Origin: Dyadobacter sp. UC 10
Lineage (GTDB): Bacteria > Bacteroidota > Bacteroidia > Cytophagales > Spirosomataceae
NCBI RefSeq assembly: GCF_008369915.1
Contig: NZ_VSRN01000001.1
Coordinates: 6,010,501 to 6,074,500 of the forward strand
Reading direction: 5' to 3'
DNA length: 64,000 nt
The position numbers and the translations under genes are program-made. Position 1 is the first letter of the stretch. Each line of letters opens with the position of its first letter. Below, one piece after another: positions 51,921-60,992 of this stretch. Below the pieces are notes generated by a model. That model made no database searches, had not been told where the DNA came from, and saw only the letters and a list, made by a program, of their open reading frames with translations.

Positions 51921-53639
51921 ATGGCAATTTTACAACCATTAATTGATCTACCCGAAATTTGCCACGCCCACGGCGTCCGGTACGCGGTCATTTCCCCAGG
52001 GTCGCGGAGCGCGCCGCTTACGCTGGCTTTTGTAAGGCACGGAGGTATTCAGATGCAAGTATGCATGGACGAACGCTCAGCGGCGTTCATTGCATTGGGA
52101 ATAGCCCAGCAAAAGGGTGCTCCTGTAGTACTAATTTGTACATCCGGCAGCGCAGCCTACAATTTCGCCCCGGCAGTCTCAGAAGCCTTTTTTCAGCAGG
52201 TTCCGCTCCTGATCCTGACAGCCGACAGACCAAAAGAATGGCTGCATCAATATGACGGACAAACTATCTATCAAACTGAGATTTATGGAAAGCACGTTAA
52301 GAGGTCATTTGAATTTCCGGTTGACTATACACACCAGGACTCTATCTGGGCAATAAACAGGGTTTCGAACGAAGCGATAAATTTGACTATGACGCCACCT
52401 TTCGGGCCGGTACATATCAATATTCCGGTTCGGGAACCGTTTTATCCGACCAATTTAGAAAAGCTTGTTGCTTCCGATGGTATCAGGATTATCGTTAAAA
52501 CCGAGTCAGAAAAGACTATTTCAACCGGTATCTGGCATGAGCTGCTGGACGAATGGGATGAATCGAGAAGGATTTTAATCGTGGGTGGGCAGCACTTGCC
52601 GGATGCAGCGTTGAGTAAAACCCTGGCCCAGATCGGGGAGGAATGGGACATTCCGATTGTCGCAGACTGCACTACGAATTTAACGGGAAGTGATAGTTTC
52701 ATTCGACACCATGACCTGTTTCTCAATGGTGCAAATCAGGCGAATCTGGTGCCGGATCTGCTGGTAACTTTTGGATTGTCGTTTGTGTCGAAAGATCTGA
52801 AGCTATTTTTAAGAAAAAATCCGGCTATCAAACACTGGCATATTGGACAGGATGCATTTTTGGCTGATCCAACTCATTCCTTAACCAGACAGGTTCCGGT
52901 GGAACCCCAATATTTCTTCAAGCAGTTATACGAAAAGGTTGATTATCAACTATTTGTCGAGAACAATGACAGTTCAATTGACTCTGCGTACGGAGCCAAA
53001 TGGCAGGACATGGAGCGATTGGCATTAATCTTCAAGCATCGCAAAATTGATAATTTAAAATCGTTAAATGATTTAACATCGTTAAATTTAATTATTAAGC
53101 AACTTAACGGCGGATATCAGTTACACTTTGGAAATAGCATGGCAGTTCGATATGCCAACCTGCTCGGAGTAGAAAGCAAGCTTGGGATATATTCAAATCG
53201 CGGGACAAGCGGGATTGATGGTTGCGTAAGCACAGCTGTTGGTGCTGCCCTGGTAAACTCCGTACCGACATTGTTGCTAGTAGGAGATGTAACATTTTTA
53301 TATGACCGGAATGGATTATTGATCCGATCGCTTCCCCAAAATCTGAAAATTGTTGTACTCAATAATGCAGGGGGGAATATATTCAGGATGATCGATGGAC
53401 CAGCCGGTCTGCCTGAGTTAGATGACTATTTTGAAACGCGTCACGCCTTTACGGCCAGGCGAACGTGCGAAGATTCTAATATTACATATTTCGAAGTTCG
53501 TGAGATATCTGCACTTCAAGAAGCAGTAACAGAGTTTCTAAAATCAGAGACAATCAGTTTGCTGGAAGTATTCACACAGGCGGAGGATAATGACCGCGCA
53601 TGGAAAGCATTACGTTCGGGAATACAAATAGCAGACTAG
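51921..53639 (+). CDS. menD: MenD (SEPHCHC synthase, menaquinone biosynthesis)
   Basis: This 572-residue thiamine-diphosphate enzyme joins isochorismate and 2-oxoglutarate in menaquinone synthesis. The PYR domain carries HGVRYAVISPGSRSAPLTLAFVRH and DERSAAFIALGIAQ, and the FGPVHINIPVREPFYP block follows. The PP domain carries GTSGIDGCVSTAVGAA and the ThDP/Mg motif LLLVGDVTFLYDRNGL, followed by VLNNAGGNIFRMIDG. No other men gene is in the window. It sits directly after the terminator, so its promoter must be in the adjoining few bases or read-through occurs. Confidence 0.95.
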   Translation: MAILQPLIDLPEICHAHGVRYAVISPGSRSAPLTLAFVRHGGIQMQVCMDERSAAFIALGIAQQKGAPVVLICTSGSAAYNFAPAVSEAFFQQVPLLILTADRPKEWLHQYDGQTIYQTEIYGKHVKRSFEFPVDYTHQDSIWAINRVSNEAINLTMTPPFGPVHINIPVREPFYPTNLEKLVASDGIRIIVKTESEKTISTGIWHELLDEWDESRRILIVGGQHLPDAALSKTLAQIGEEWDIPIVADCTTNLTGSDSFIRHHDLFLNGANQANLVPDLLVTFGLSFVSKDLKLFLRKNPAIKHWHIGQDAFLADPTHSLTRQVPVEPQYFFKQLYEKVDYQLFVENNDSSIDSAYGAKWQDMERLALIFKHRKIDNLKSLNDLTSLNLIIKQLNGGYQLHFGNSMAVRYANLLGVESKLGIYSNRGTSGIDGCVSTAVGAALVNSVPTLLLVGDVTFLYDRNGLLIRSLPQNLKIVVLNNAGGNIFRMIDGPAGLPELDDYFETRHAFTARRTCEDSNITYFEVREISALQEAVTEFLKSETISLLEVFTQAEDNDRAWKALRSGIQIAD

Positions 53640-54670
53640 CGGCAATTGCTTTTGGCTGCCACTATTGCCAGTGAATCTTTCAGGATAATACCCTGTTTCC
53701 AGATATTACAGGCCTCAACCGGTTGTTGATTCTGAAGATAAGCCTGGCCGGTCAAACCGTAGAGCATTTCCACCGGCTCGGCAATTTCAATTGCTTTCAG
53801 ATAGTTTTCCAGCGCTTCAGCGTATTTATGTTTTTGGAAATAATAGATTCCAAGATTGCGGTAAGCATAACCGTTCTCAGGAATTTTTTCAAGGGACTTT
53901 TCAATCAGCTTTTTGCCCTCTTCAGCCGATCCGGTGTTGAGTAATACATATCCTTTGTTATTTAAAGAATAAGCATCGTCCGGTGTCCGGTTAAGTACCT
54001 GATCAAAACAAGCTAATGCGGCTTTCCAATCCTTCTCCCTTGACAGGAGTAGCCCCAGGTTATTGAGTGCCTGCGGATGTGAAGGTTCCAAAGTCAAAGC
54101 AGACTGAAAATCAAGCTTAGCGGCAGGGTAGGCCCGCATTCGATAATAGAGCGCTCCCCGGTTCACATAGGCCTCTACGTTCGCTTTATTCAGGCTTATT
54201 GCCCGGTCATATTGGGCAATAGCAGATTGATCATTCCCCAACGCTCCGAGTACGTTTCCTTTTACCAAAAAAAACCGAGTCGAATCCTTGTACTCCTTTT
54301 CGATTGCGCTGAGATCCGCTAATGATTCGGTGAAGCGGCCTAACTCAAAGCCTGCTTCTGACCGAACGAGATTTGCTTGTAAAAGACTTGGGTCGATACG
54401 AATCGCTTCTGTTAAAATCTCAAAGGCATCATCTGCCTTGCCTGTTTTTAATAAAGTTATCCCTTTGTTAAGATAGGCGTCTGAAAAATCTGCATTTTTG
54501 GCAATTGCTTCGTCATATAGGCGCAGCGCTTCGGCATAGTTATTTTGGGTAAGGGCTTTGTTGGCTTTTAAAAAGAAATCCGCTGCATCTTTCTTGTCCT
54601 GACCACCACAGCCGGCTAATATTAAAGCTAAAAATAATAGTACTAAAAGATTTTTGTTTGTAGCAATCAT
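53636..54670 (-). CDS. TPR-repeat lipoprotein
   Basis: This 344-residue protein has a signal peptide with lipobox ILAGC (Cys21) and then about eight tetratricopeptide repeats (units such as NNYAEALRLYDEAIAKNADFSDAYLNKGITLLKTG and HPQALNNLGLLLSREKDWKAALACFDQVL). It is probably anchored to the outer membrane or periplasmic face and mediates protein binding. No partner is known. Stop codons overlap those of convergent menD by 4 bp. Confidence 0.88.
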   Translation of the reverse strand: MIATNKNLLVLLFLALILAGCGGQDKKDAADFFLKANKALTQNNYAEALRLYDEAIAKNADFSDAYLNKGITLLKTGKADDAFEILTEAIRIDPSLLQANLVRSEAGFELGRFTESLADLSAIEKEYKDSTRFFLVKGNVLGALGNDQSAIAQYDRAISLNKANVEAYVNRGALYYRMRAYPAAKLDFQSALTLEPSHPQALNNLGLLLSREKDWKAALACFDQVLNRTPDDAYSLNNKGYVLLNTGSAEEGKKLIEKSLEKIPENGYAYRNLGIYYFQKHKYAEALENYLKAIEIAEPVEMLYGLTGQAYLQNQQPVEACNIWKQGIILKDSLAIVAAKSNCR

Positions 54671-54695
54671 GCTTTGGAGTCAATAAAGGGATATT

Positions 54696-54947
54696 ATGAG
54701 ATATATTAAAGATATTGCCAACTCTGAATTTAAAATAGGGGTATATCAATGGAACAATAAGTACATTGTCAAGATCGAATCCGGATTGTTTGAACAAACC
54801 TACAAAATAGACGATTACGAAGTCCAAAATATTGAAGAGTTGGAAACATGTATAGACACAGTATTCATGGATTCGGTGAGAGACAAGTTCGAGGGAATGC
54901 AACGTGATTTTTTTGGCTCTTTGAAACGCAACAATGTTTTATTTTGA
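54696..54947 (+). CDS. Conserved-looking hypothetical protein
   Basis: This 83-residue ORF has balanced, gene-like composition (SEFKIGVYQWNNKYIVKIESGLFEQTYKIDDYEV, then ETCIDTVFMDSVRDKFEGMQRDFFG) without signal peptide or membrane segment. It is divergent from the TPR lipoprotein, only 25 bp away. I recognise no domain. The strand and beta pattern suggest a small globular cytoplasmic protein. Confidence 0.6.
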   Translation: MRYIKDIANSEFKIGVYQWNNKYIVKIESGLFEQTYKIDDYEVQNIEELETCIDTVFMDSVRDKFEGMQRDFFGSLKRNNVLF

Positions 54948-55060
54948 GTCTTTGAAAATACGTCCACAGGTCAGCATTTATACGGTTTTAAGGCGCGTTT
55001 CGTTAAGTAGCAAACAATTTCAGGCGGTAATTGTGTGCACAGGTAATCTTATATAAAGAT

Positions 55061-58000
55061 ATGGTCCATCGCAGTAAATTCATTCAAAAATCCACCAACT
55101 CAGCTTATATGGTATTAAAATGTAGCGCCTCGGCGTTCGGATTGCTTTTATGTGCCGGTACGTCTTACGTATCAGCTCAAAATACGCTTAGTATTACCGA
55201 GCCTGAGGCTCATTTCAGGAATGGACTCGAGTATTATGAGAAGTCCAACTATGTTGCAGCCAGACAGGAATTCGGGGAATTTCTTCAAACGCAGGATAAA
55301 CTGCTCAGTACGAGCGATTATAACAAGGTAACGGCCGAGTATTACGTTGCTGTCACCGGTCTGTACCTCAATTATCCTGAGGCGGAAGTGCAGGTCGATC
55401 GCTTTGTCAAAAACCATGCGGAGCATCCGAAAGCACAGCAGGTTTACGGCGATCTGGGGCGCTATTATTACAATGCAGGCAACCATGAGAAAGCCATCAC
55501 TTATCTGCAAAAGGCGGTTGAGACGCCTGCTTCCGGCGGCACAAAGGCGGAAAGCATATACCAACTGGCTATGTCTTACTACAATACAAAACAGCCGGAC
55601 CTGGCTTTACCTCTTTTTAATCAGGTAAAAAGCGATGCTTCATTTGCCAACGCGGGTGATGCTTCCTTTTATGCAGGTGTGATCAACTATCAGAAAAATA
55701 ATTTCAGTGCAGCCCTCGACGACTTTCGGCGCGTGGAGGATCATGCGTATTATAGAAATGAAGCGCCAAACTGGATCATCTCTTCGATGTATCAGTTAAA
55801 GGAATTTGATCAGCTGACACAGTATGGAGAAAAGATACTCGGGCAGCAGAGGGGAAATACTAAGTTGGACGACGTGGCGCTTTATGTTGCGGAGGTTTAC
55901 TATGAGAAAGGCGACTATGCCGCGGCGGTGAAAGCTTACGATAGATATAAGCGTCTGCGCCCCGGTACAATGCCTCCGGCGGTAGCACTCCATTACGGAC
56001 ATTCACAGTTCAGGAGCAACAATTATGAAGCGACAATCAGCACATTGAAGCCTGTTGGATCGGGCAAAGATTCTGTTTCGCAGTATGCATCTTACTTGTT
56101 GGGTGTCAGCTACTTAAAGACTAATGCTTTAAGTAATGCTTTAACGTCATTCGACAATGCATCCCGGTTAGAGTACAATGAAGTCGTGCAGGAGGAGGCT
56201 TCTTACAACCACGCAAAGGTGCAGCTTGAAACGGGCAATAACCAGGAGGCAGTGAAAGAGTTCACGAACTTCCTTACTAAATTCCCCCAAAGTAAACATA
56301 AGGAGGAAGCGACAGAGCTGATAGCGGAAGGCTATGCAAATGCCAGCAACAGTTCAGGAGCGATAAAGTACATTGAGGGGCTGCAAACAAGGAATGCTAA
56401 AATAAATGGGACTTATCAACGATTGACATTTAACCAGGGCGTGGCGGATTTTAATCAGGAGAAGTTTGCCGAGGCTGTTGTGATGTTTGACAAGTCACTG
56501 AAAGTGCCGATCGATCCGGAAATTGTTAATTCCGCTTCCTATTATAAAGCAGAGTCGGTTTATGGCTTGAAGAAGACTGATGAAGCGGCTGTATTGTATC
56601 AGCAGATTTCGAAAAACCCTAAGGCTGGTATTTATGCAAAAAAGAGTTTGTACGCCCTGGGGTATATCTATTATAATGACAAGAAATATGCGCAAGCCCT
56701 GCCTTACTTCAAGGAATTTACCAACAATATAGAAGGAATGGATGCGCAGATGATTGAAGATGCACATTCCCGTCTGGCAGATTGTTACCTGGCGGCCAAG
56801 AATTACAGCGAAGCCATCAGGACTTATGAACAGGTGGCGGCGAAAGGTAAAGTGGATAAAGATTATGCGATTTTTCAAAAAGGCCGGGCTTATGTTTACA
56901 TGAGCCGGGAGGAAGAAGCCCGCAAGCAGTTTGAGATGCTTATCCGGCAGTATCCGTCTTCGCGCTATCTCGACGACGCCTATTTTCAAATGGCTGATAT
57001 CGATTTTCAGAAGCAAAGTTATTCTGCCGCTGTGAAGGGGTTTACGAGAATGATTAATGAGACACCCAAAAGCTTTATGATCCCTGCAGCTCTGTTAAGG
57101 CGGGCGCAGTCATATTATAATTTGCAGGTGTACGAACAGGCAATCGTCGATTTCAGAAAAATATTATCGGAATATTCAGATTCGCCTTCCGCGAGCAGTG
57201 CGCTGGAAGGTATTCAGGAAAGTTATACGGCCGTTGGTAGGCCGGAAGAGTTCACACAGATACTCGGCGTCGTCAGGAAGAACAATCCTGGTAACGAAAA
57301 ACTGGAGGAAGTTGAATTTGACAACGTTCGCAACCTTTATTATGCGGAGAAATATGAAAATGCAATTCAGGCTTTGCAGGCGTTCCAATCGAGCTACCCC
57401 GCCAGCAAACATAAATACGATGCCAACTATTTCATTGCTTCTTCTTATGATAAGCTGGGCAAGGTAAATGAAGCATTGCAAGCATATAGTCAGGTTGTTC
57501 AGGATAACCGGTCGACTTTTGTGGCTGCGTCGGCGCAACGCTCGGCGGAGCTGGAAATCGGACGCGGCAACTTTAATAATGCGGTCACCAACTTCCGGGT
57601 ACTACTCCGCAATTCCGAAAATAAAAAAGAACAGACCCAGGCATGGGTCGGATTGATGGATACTTACTACACGCTGAAAAGCTATGACTCTACATTGTAT
57701 TATGCAAAAGAGGTTATAAATGTAGGCAACGTTGTTCCGGGAAGTGTAGGTAAAGCGCAATTGTACTTGGGTAAAGTGCCGTATGAAAAAGGTGATTTAA
57801 GTAAGGCAGCAGAGGAGTTCAAAAAAGTGGCAGGGTCATCCAAGGATGAGTTTGGCGCGGAGGCAAGCTATTGGAATGCGATGGTGCTTTACAAACAAAA
57901 GAAATATAAGGAAGCGGAAACTGCTATTATCGAACTGGGAAAAGCCTTTGAAGGGTTTGATTACTGGCGCGCCAGGTCCTTTATTCTGCTTGCCGACGTA

Positions 58001-58126
58001 TATGCAGGCCTGAATGAGATCGGGCAGGCAAAGGCAACACTCAATTCCATCATAGAGAATTCAGATGATAAGGAAGCAGTTGAGCTTGCGAAAGAAAAGT
58101 TGAGCGAGATCGAGAAGTTAAAGTAA
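55061..58126 (+). CDS. Large exported TPR protein
   Basis: I placed the start at ATG 55061 (1021 residues); the TTG at 55031 is less likely. A signal-like N-terminus (LLLCAGTSYVSAQ) is followed by about twenty-five tetratricopeptide-type repeats to the end, for example HFRNGLEYYEKSNYVAARQEF, SIYQLAMSYYNTKQPDLALPLF and DDAYFQMADIDFQKQSYSAAVKGF. Such long helical solenoids serve as scaffolds in the periplasm. It is followed by a barrel gene 36 bp later and a HU/SPOR gene, all on one strand, so it probably forms an operon with them. Its function is unknown. Confidence 0.88.
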   Translation: MVHRSKFIQKSTNSAYMVLKCSASAFGLLLCAGTSYVSAQNTLSITEPEAHFRNGLEYYEKSNYVAARQEFGEFLQTQDKLLSTSDYNKVTAEYYVAVTGLYLNYPEAEVQVDRFVKNHAEHPKAQQVYGDLGRYYYNAGNHEKAITYLQKAVETPASGGTKAESIYQLAMSYYNTKQPDLALPLFNQVKSDASFANAGDASFYAGVINYQKNNFSAALDDFRRVEDHAYYRNEAPNWIISSMYQLKEFDQLTQYGEKILGQQRGNTKLDDVALYVAEVYYEKGDYAAAVKAYDRYKRLRPGTMPPAVALHYGHSQFRSNNYEATISTLKPVGSGKDSVSQYASYLLGVSYLKTNALSNALTSFDNASRLEYNEVVQEEASYNHAKVQLETGNNQEAVKEFTNFLTKFPQSKHKEEATELIAEGYANASNSSGAIKYIEGLQTRNAKINGTYQRLTFNQGVADFNQEKFAEAVVMFDKSLKVPIDPEIVNSASYYKAESVYGLKKTDEAAVLYQQISKNPKAGIYAKKSLYALGYIYYNDKKYAQALPYFKEFTNNIEGMDAQMIEDAHSRLADCYLAAKNYSEAIRTYEQVAAKGKVDKDYAIFQKGRAYVYMSREEEARKQFEMLIRQYPSSRYLDDAYFQMADIDFQKQSYSAAVKGFTRMINETPKSFMIPAALLRRAQSYYNLQVYEQAIVDFRKILSEYSDSPSASSALEGIQESYTAVGRPEEFTQILGVVRKNNPGNEKLEEVEFDNVRNLYYAEKYENAIQALQAFQSSYPASKHKYDANYFIASSYDKLGKVNEALQAYSQVVQDNRSTFVAASAQRSAELEIGRGNFNNAVTNFRVLLRNSENKKEQTQAWVGLMDTYYTLKSYDSTLYYAKEVINVGNVVPGSVGKAQLYLGKVPYEKGDLSKAAEEFKKVAGSSKDEFGAEASYWNAMVLYKQKKYKEAETAIIELGKAFEGFDYWRARSFILLADVYAGLNEIGQAKATLNSIIENSDDKEAVELAKEKLSEIEKLK

Positions 58127-58162
58127 TTCACCCCGTCGATTAACAGAAAATATTTAATACTG

Positions 58163-59830
58163 ATGATTAGAATCCAAGCATCAAGATTTGTCATACTCTC
58201 CTTAGCATCCGCATTCGTTTCAAACGGTGCATTCGCTCAAAGGGGGGAGATTGAAAGCCAGACCTACGAAATCGTCAAGGAAAAAAGCATAGAGTTTGCG
58301 CCTGCGAACCGGGTTTTTGACAAGGTACAGCCAATCAAGGGTGAGAGTGGGAAGACCAAGGTCAACTACGAGATAATAGATCCGAAGATCAATATATCTG
58401 CGCCCAAGCTTACACCTGCAGTAGGTGCCTCCACAGATGAGAAAAAGAACGAAGAAAAAGATGTACTTAACAACTACATCAAACTCGGAGGGGGAAATTA
58501 CGGACGCTTTTTGGGAGAAGCATTCGTAGGCGGACGGCCCGCAGAGGATCTGGCGTTTACTGCACAATTGAAGCATTTGTCAGCTGCCAACGGACCTGTC
58601 GACAACAAGAATTCAGCTAATGCCGCAACGAATATCAAGCTGGGCGGAAAGTATATCAGAAGTACTTACAAAGTAGACGCCAATCTGGAATACGATCGCA
58701 AAAACTATTATTTCTATGGTTATCAGCCTCAGCCCGAAGGCGTAATTGTCGATAGAGATACGATCCGGCAAACAGTGAACCAATTCGGCGTAAATCTTGG
58801 GTTTGAAAATACAGACGCCTCGGTGCTGGTCGATTATTCGGTTAAAACCAGTCTGAACTCATTACGCGACCGATACAGCGGATCTGAATTGGATTGGGGG
58901 ACGAAGTTAAATGCTTCTATTCCTATCACGGAAGAGTTTTACGCCCTGCTGGAAGCAGACGCATTTCTTTCACAGCGGGTAGATCAGTTCACTTATCACC
59001 GGAATCTGTTCCGGGTGAAACCAACATTTAAGTACGTTACCGAGGGTTTTACAGTATCGGCGGGACTTAACGTTGTTAACGAAACTGACAGCGAATTGAA
59101 CATTAATAAAACAAAAGCATTTCCTGTTCTGAATGTGGATGTTACGCCGGTGAGCGGCCTTCACATTTATGGGGGCTGGAATGGTGATATTGTCAGGAAT
59201 ACACTCAGAAGTATGTTGAGTGAAAATCAATGGCTGGGTCCAAATGTACTGATCGTCAATTCTGAAAAGACTTCCGAAATAAGCGGAGGCGTGAAAGGAG
59301 AGATTTCGGGCGGATTCAACTATGAGGGTAAAGTAGCCTATACCAGTTACCGGAACTTCTACAACTTTAACAACTCCCTTGCGGACACTTCCCGGTTTTC
59401 TATTATCTATGACACTGGAAAAACCAAAGTCCTGACAATCTCTGCACAGGTCGGTTACAACTATAATGATGCCTTCAAAACCTCACTTAAAGCGAATTTT
59501 TTCGATTATGCAGTTGCAAATGTAGAAGAAGCCTGGCACCGCCCGGATCTTACGATCAACTGGTTCAATGCATTGTCGATCAGTAAAAAGCTATTTGTTA
59601 CGGCTGATTTTTATATGCTGAGAGGATTAAAAGCAAAAAATTTCCAGAGCGGAGTTGTTACAAAACTGCCTGTTATTGCAGACCTGAACTTCAAGATAGA
59701 CTATCTGTTAACCAAGAACTTCTCTGCATTTGTTTCGCTAAACAATGTGTTCGGAAAACAGTATCAACGTTACCAGTACTACCCGCAACAGGGCCTGAAC
59801 TTTATTGGAGGATTGTCATTTTCTTTTTAA
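58163..59830 (+). CDS. Outer-membrane beta-barrel protein, TonB-receptor-like without plug
   Basis: This 555-residue protein has a signal peptide (ending FAQ) and then a barrel of alternating strands (KLGGGNYGRFLGEAFVGGR, DANLEYDRKNYYFYGYQ, KLFVTADFYMLRGLKAK, ending FIGGLSFSF). It resembles the C-terminal barrel of TonB-dependent receptors but has no recognisable plug or TonB box. It could be a porin-like or scaffold barrel. It lies between the TPR and HU/SPOR genes, so it is a candidate partner of both. Confidence 0.8.
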   Translation: MIRIQASRFVILSLASAFVSNGAFAQRGEIESQTYEIVKEKSIEFAPANRVFDKVQPIKGESGKTKVNYEIIDPKINISAPKLTPAVGASTDEKKNEEKDVLNNYIKLGGGNYGRFLGEAFVGGRPAEDLAFTAQLKHLSAANGPVDNKNSANAATNIKLGGKYIRSTYKVDANLEYDRKNYYFYGYQPQPEGVIVDRDTIRQTVNQFGVNLGFENTDASVLVDYSVKTSLNSLRDRYSGSELDWGTKLNASIPITEEFYALLEADAFLSQRVDQFTYHRNLFRVKPTFKYVTEGFTVSAGLNVVNETDSELNINKTKAFPVLNVDVTPVSGLHIYGGWNGDIVRNTLRSMLSENQWLGPNVLIVNSEKTSEISGGVKGEISGGFNYEGKVAYTSYRNFYNFNNSLADTSRFSIIYDTGKTKVLTISAQVGYNYNDAFKTSLKANFFDYAVANVEEAWHRPDLTINWFNALSISKKLFVTADFYMLRGLKAKNFQSGVVTKLPVIADLNFKIDYLLTKNFSAFVSLNNVFGKQYQRYQYYPQQGLNFIGGLSFSF

Positions 59831-59860
59831 CTTCGTCGAGTTAACTCCAAAAAGTGCTTC

Positions 59861-60907
59861 ATGATCGCAGTTGAAACCGTATTAAGAAAACTCATTAGCG
59901 AGTACGAATTTGTAATTATTCCAGGGTTTGGTGCACTTATATCACACCATATTCCGGCGACTTACGATAAAGGCTCCGGTTTGTTTTCACCGCCGGCAAA
60001 GAAGCTGGCGTTCAACGAATACCTTAAACTGGACGATGGCCTGCTGGCTAATTATATTTCGCGGCAGGAAAAATGGACACATTCGGAAGCGGTTGACTAC
60101 GTTAAAAACTATACTGATCGTTTGAAGTTGACGCTTGAATCCTCCGGACAAGCTAGTGTAGCGGGCATTGGAGAATTTGGAAAGAACGTCGAGGGTAAGC
60201 TTGTTTTTGAACCAAAGACTGAGAAATACTTTAAAGACGAGTGGTACGGATTCGAAAAAATTAAGGTAAAGCACTTTAATAAAGCATTCGAACCCAAAGT
60301 TGCCAGCGAGCAGTATACGGTTGATGAAGAAGTTGAGGTGCTGGAATTTGGAGACGATAAAATACGCTCATTTAATTGGGTCAGGTGGGCAACAGCCGCA
60401 GTTATCACTGGTCTGCTGTGCGGTCTCAGCTTTTTTATGGTAAATTCTGAAAACAGAGATATCCAAAGTACCCTGAACCCATTTACCGAATTGTTTTCTA
60501 AACCAGAAAAGCCGACTGAAGCGCCCGCAGAAGAAATCAAAGCTAGTGCTGAGACACCAGTTCCTGTGATGACGGATTCGGTTGCAGAGAAGGCTGTCGT
60601 AATAGATTCAGTTCGTGTTGATATTCCTGTAACGCCGGCGGCCCCGGTAATCAAACCGGTTGCCAGGTTTTATGTTGTTGCCGGAGCTTTTAAAGGACCT
60701 AAGCATGCGAAAGTTTTGTTGGAAGACCTCAAAGCAAAAGGGTTCGAGAATGCGGTGATCATTCCGGGCGATAAGTACAGCACGAAAGTCAAGGTCGCGA
60801 CCAGCGTATTTGAGACCGAAAAAGAAGCTTACAGGGCCTCTTCGAAGCTTAAATCGGTCATCGGCCAGCCCGGTTGGGTTTTTAAGGGCAGAAAGAGCAA
60901 TATCTAG
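59861..60907 (+). CDS. HU/CCDC81-like and SPOR domain membrane protein
   Basis: This 348-residue protein has an N-terminal HU/CCDC81-type region (MIAVETVLRKLISEYEFVIIPGFGALISHHIPATYD, AFNEYLKLDDGLLANYISRQE), a single transmembrane helix (WVRWATAAVITGLLCGLSFFMV, about residues 177-198) and a C-terminal SPOR domain (RFYVVAGAFKGPKHAKVLLEDLKAKGFENAVIIPG). The SPOR end should reach the periplasm and bind denuded peptidoglycan, as in cell-division proteins; the HU-like end stays in the cytoplasm. It is the last gene before a terminator. Role in division or envelope organisation is inferred. Confidence 0.88.
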   Translation: MIAVETVLRKLISEYEFVIIPGFGALISHHIPATYDKGSGLFSPPAKKLAFNEYLKLDDGLLANYISRQEKWTHSEAVDYVKNYTDRLKLTLESSGQASVAGIGEFGKNVEGKLVFEPKTEKYFKDEWYGFEKIKVKHFNKAFEPKVASEQYTVDEEVEVLEFGDDKIRSFNWVRWATAAVITGLLCGLSFFMVNSENRDIQSTLNPFTELFSKPEKPTEAPAEEIKASAETPVPVMTDSVAEKAVVIDSVRVDIPVTPAAPVIKPVARFYVVAGAFKGPKHAKVLLEDLKAKGFENAVIIPGDKYSTKVKVATSVFETEKEAYRASSKLKSVIGQPGWVFKGRKSNI

Positions 60908-60912
60908 TAAGG

Positions 60913-60936
60913 AAGGAAGCGAAAGCTTCCTTTTTT
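60913..60936 (+). terminator. Terminator after HU/SPOR gene
   Basis: AAGGAAGC-gaaa-GCTTCCTT (60913-60932) with a T run is a short strong intrinsic terminator that separates the HU/SPOR gene from the TonB-like gene. Confidence 0.85.
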
Positions 60937-60992
60937 GTTGCATACGAATTTTCTTAAATTTACGTTTTCGAGGAAATAATAAATAGCGTAAA

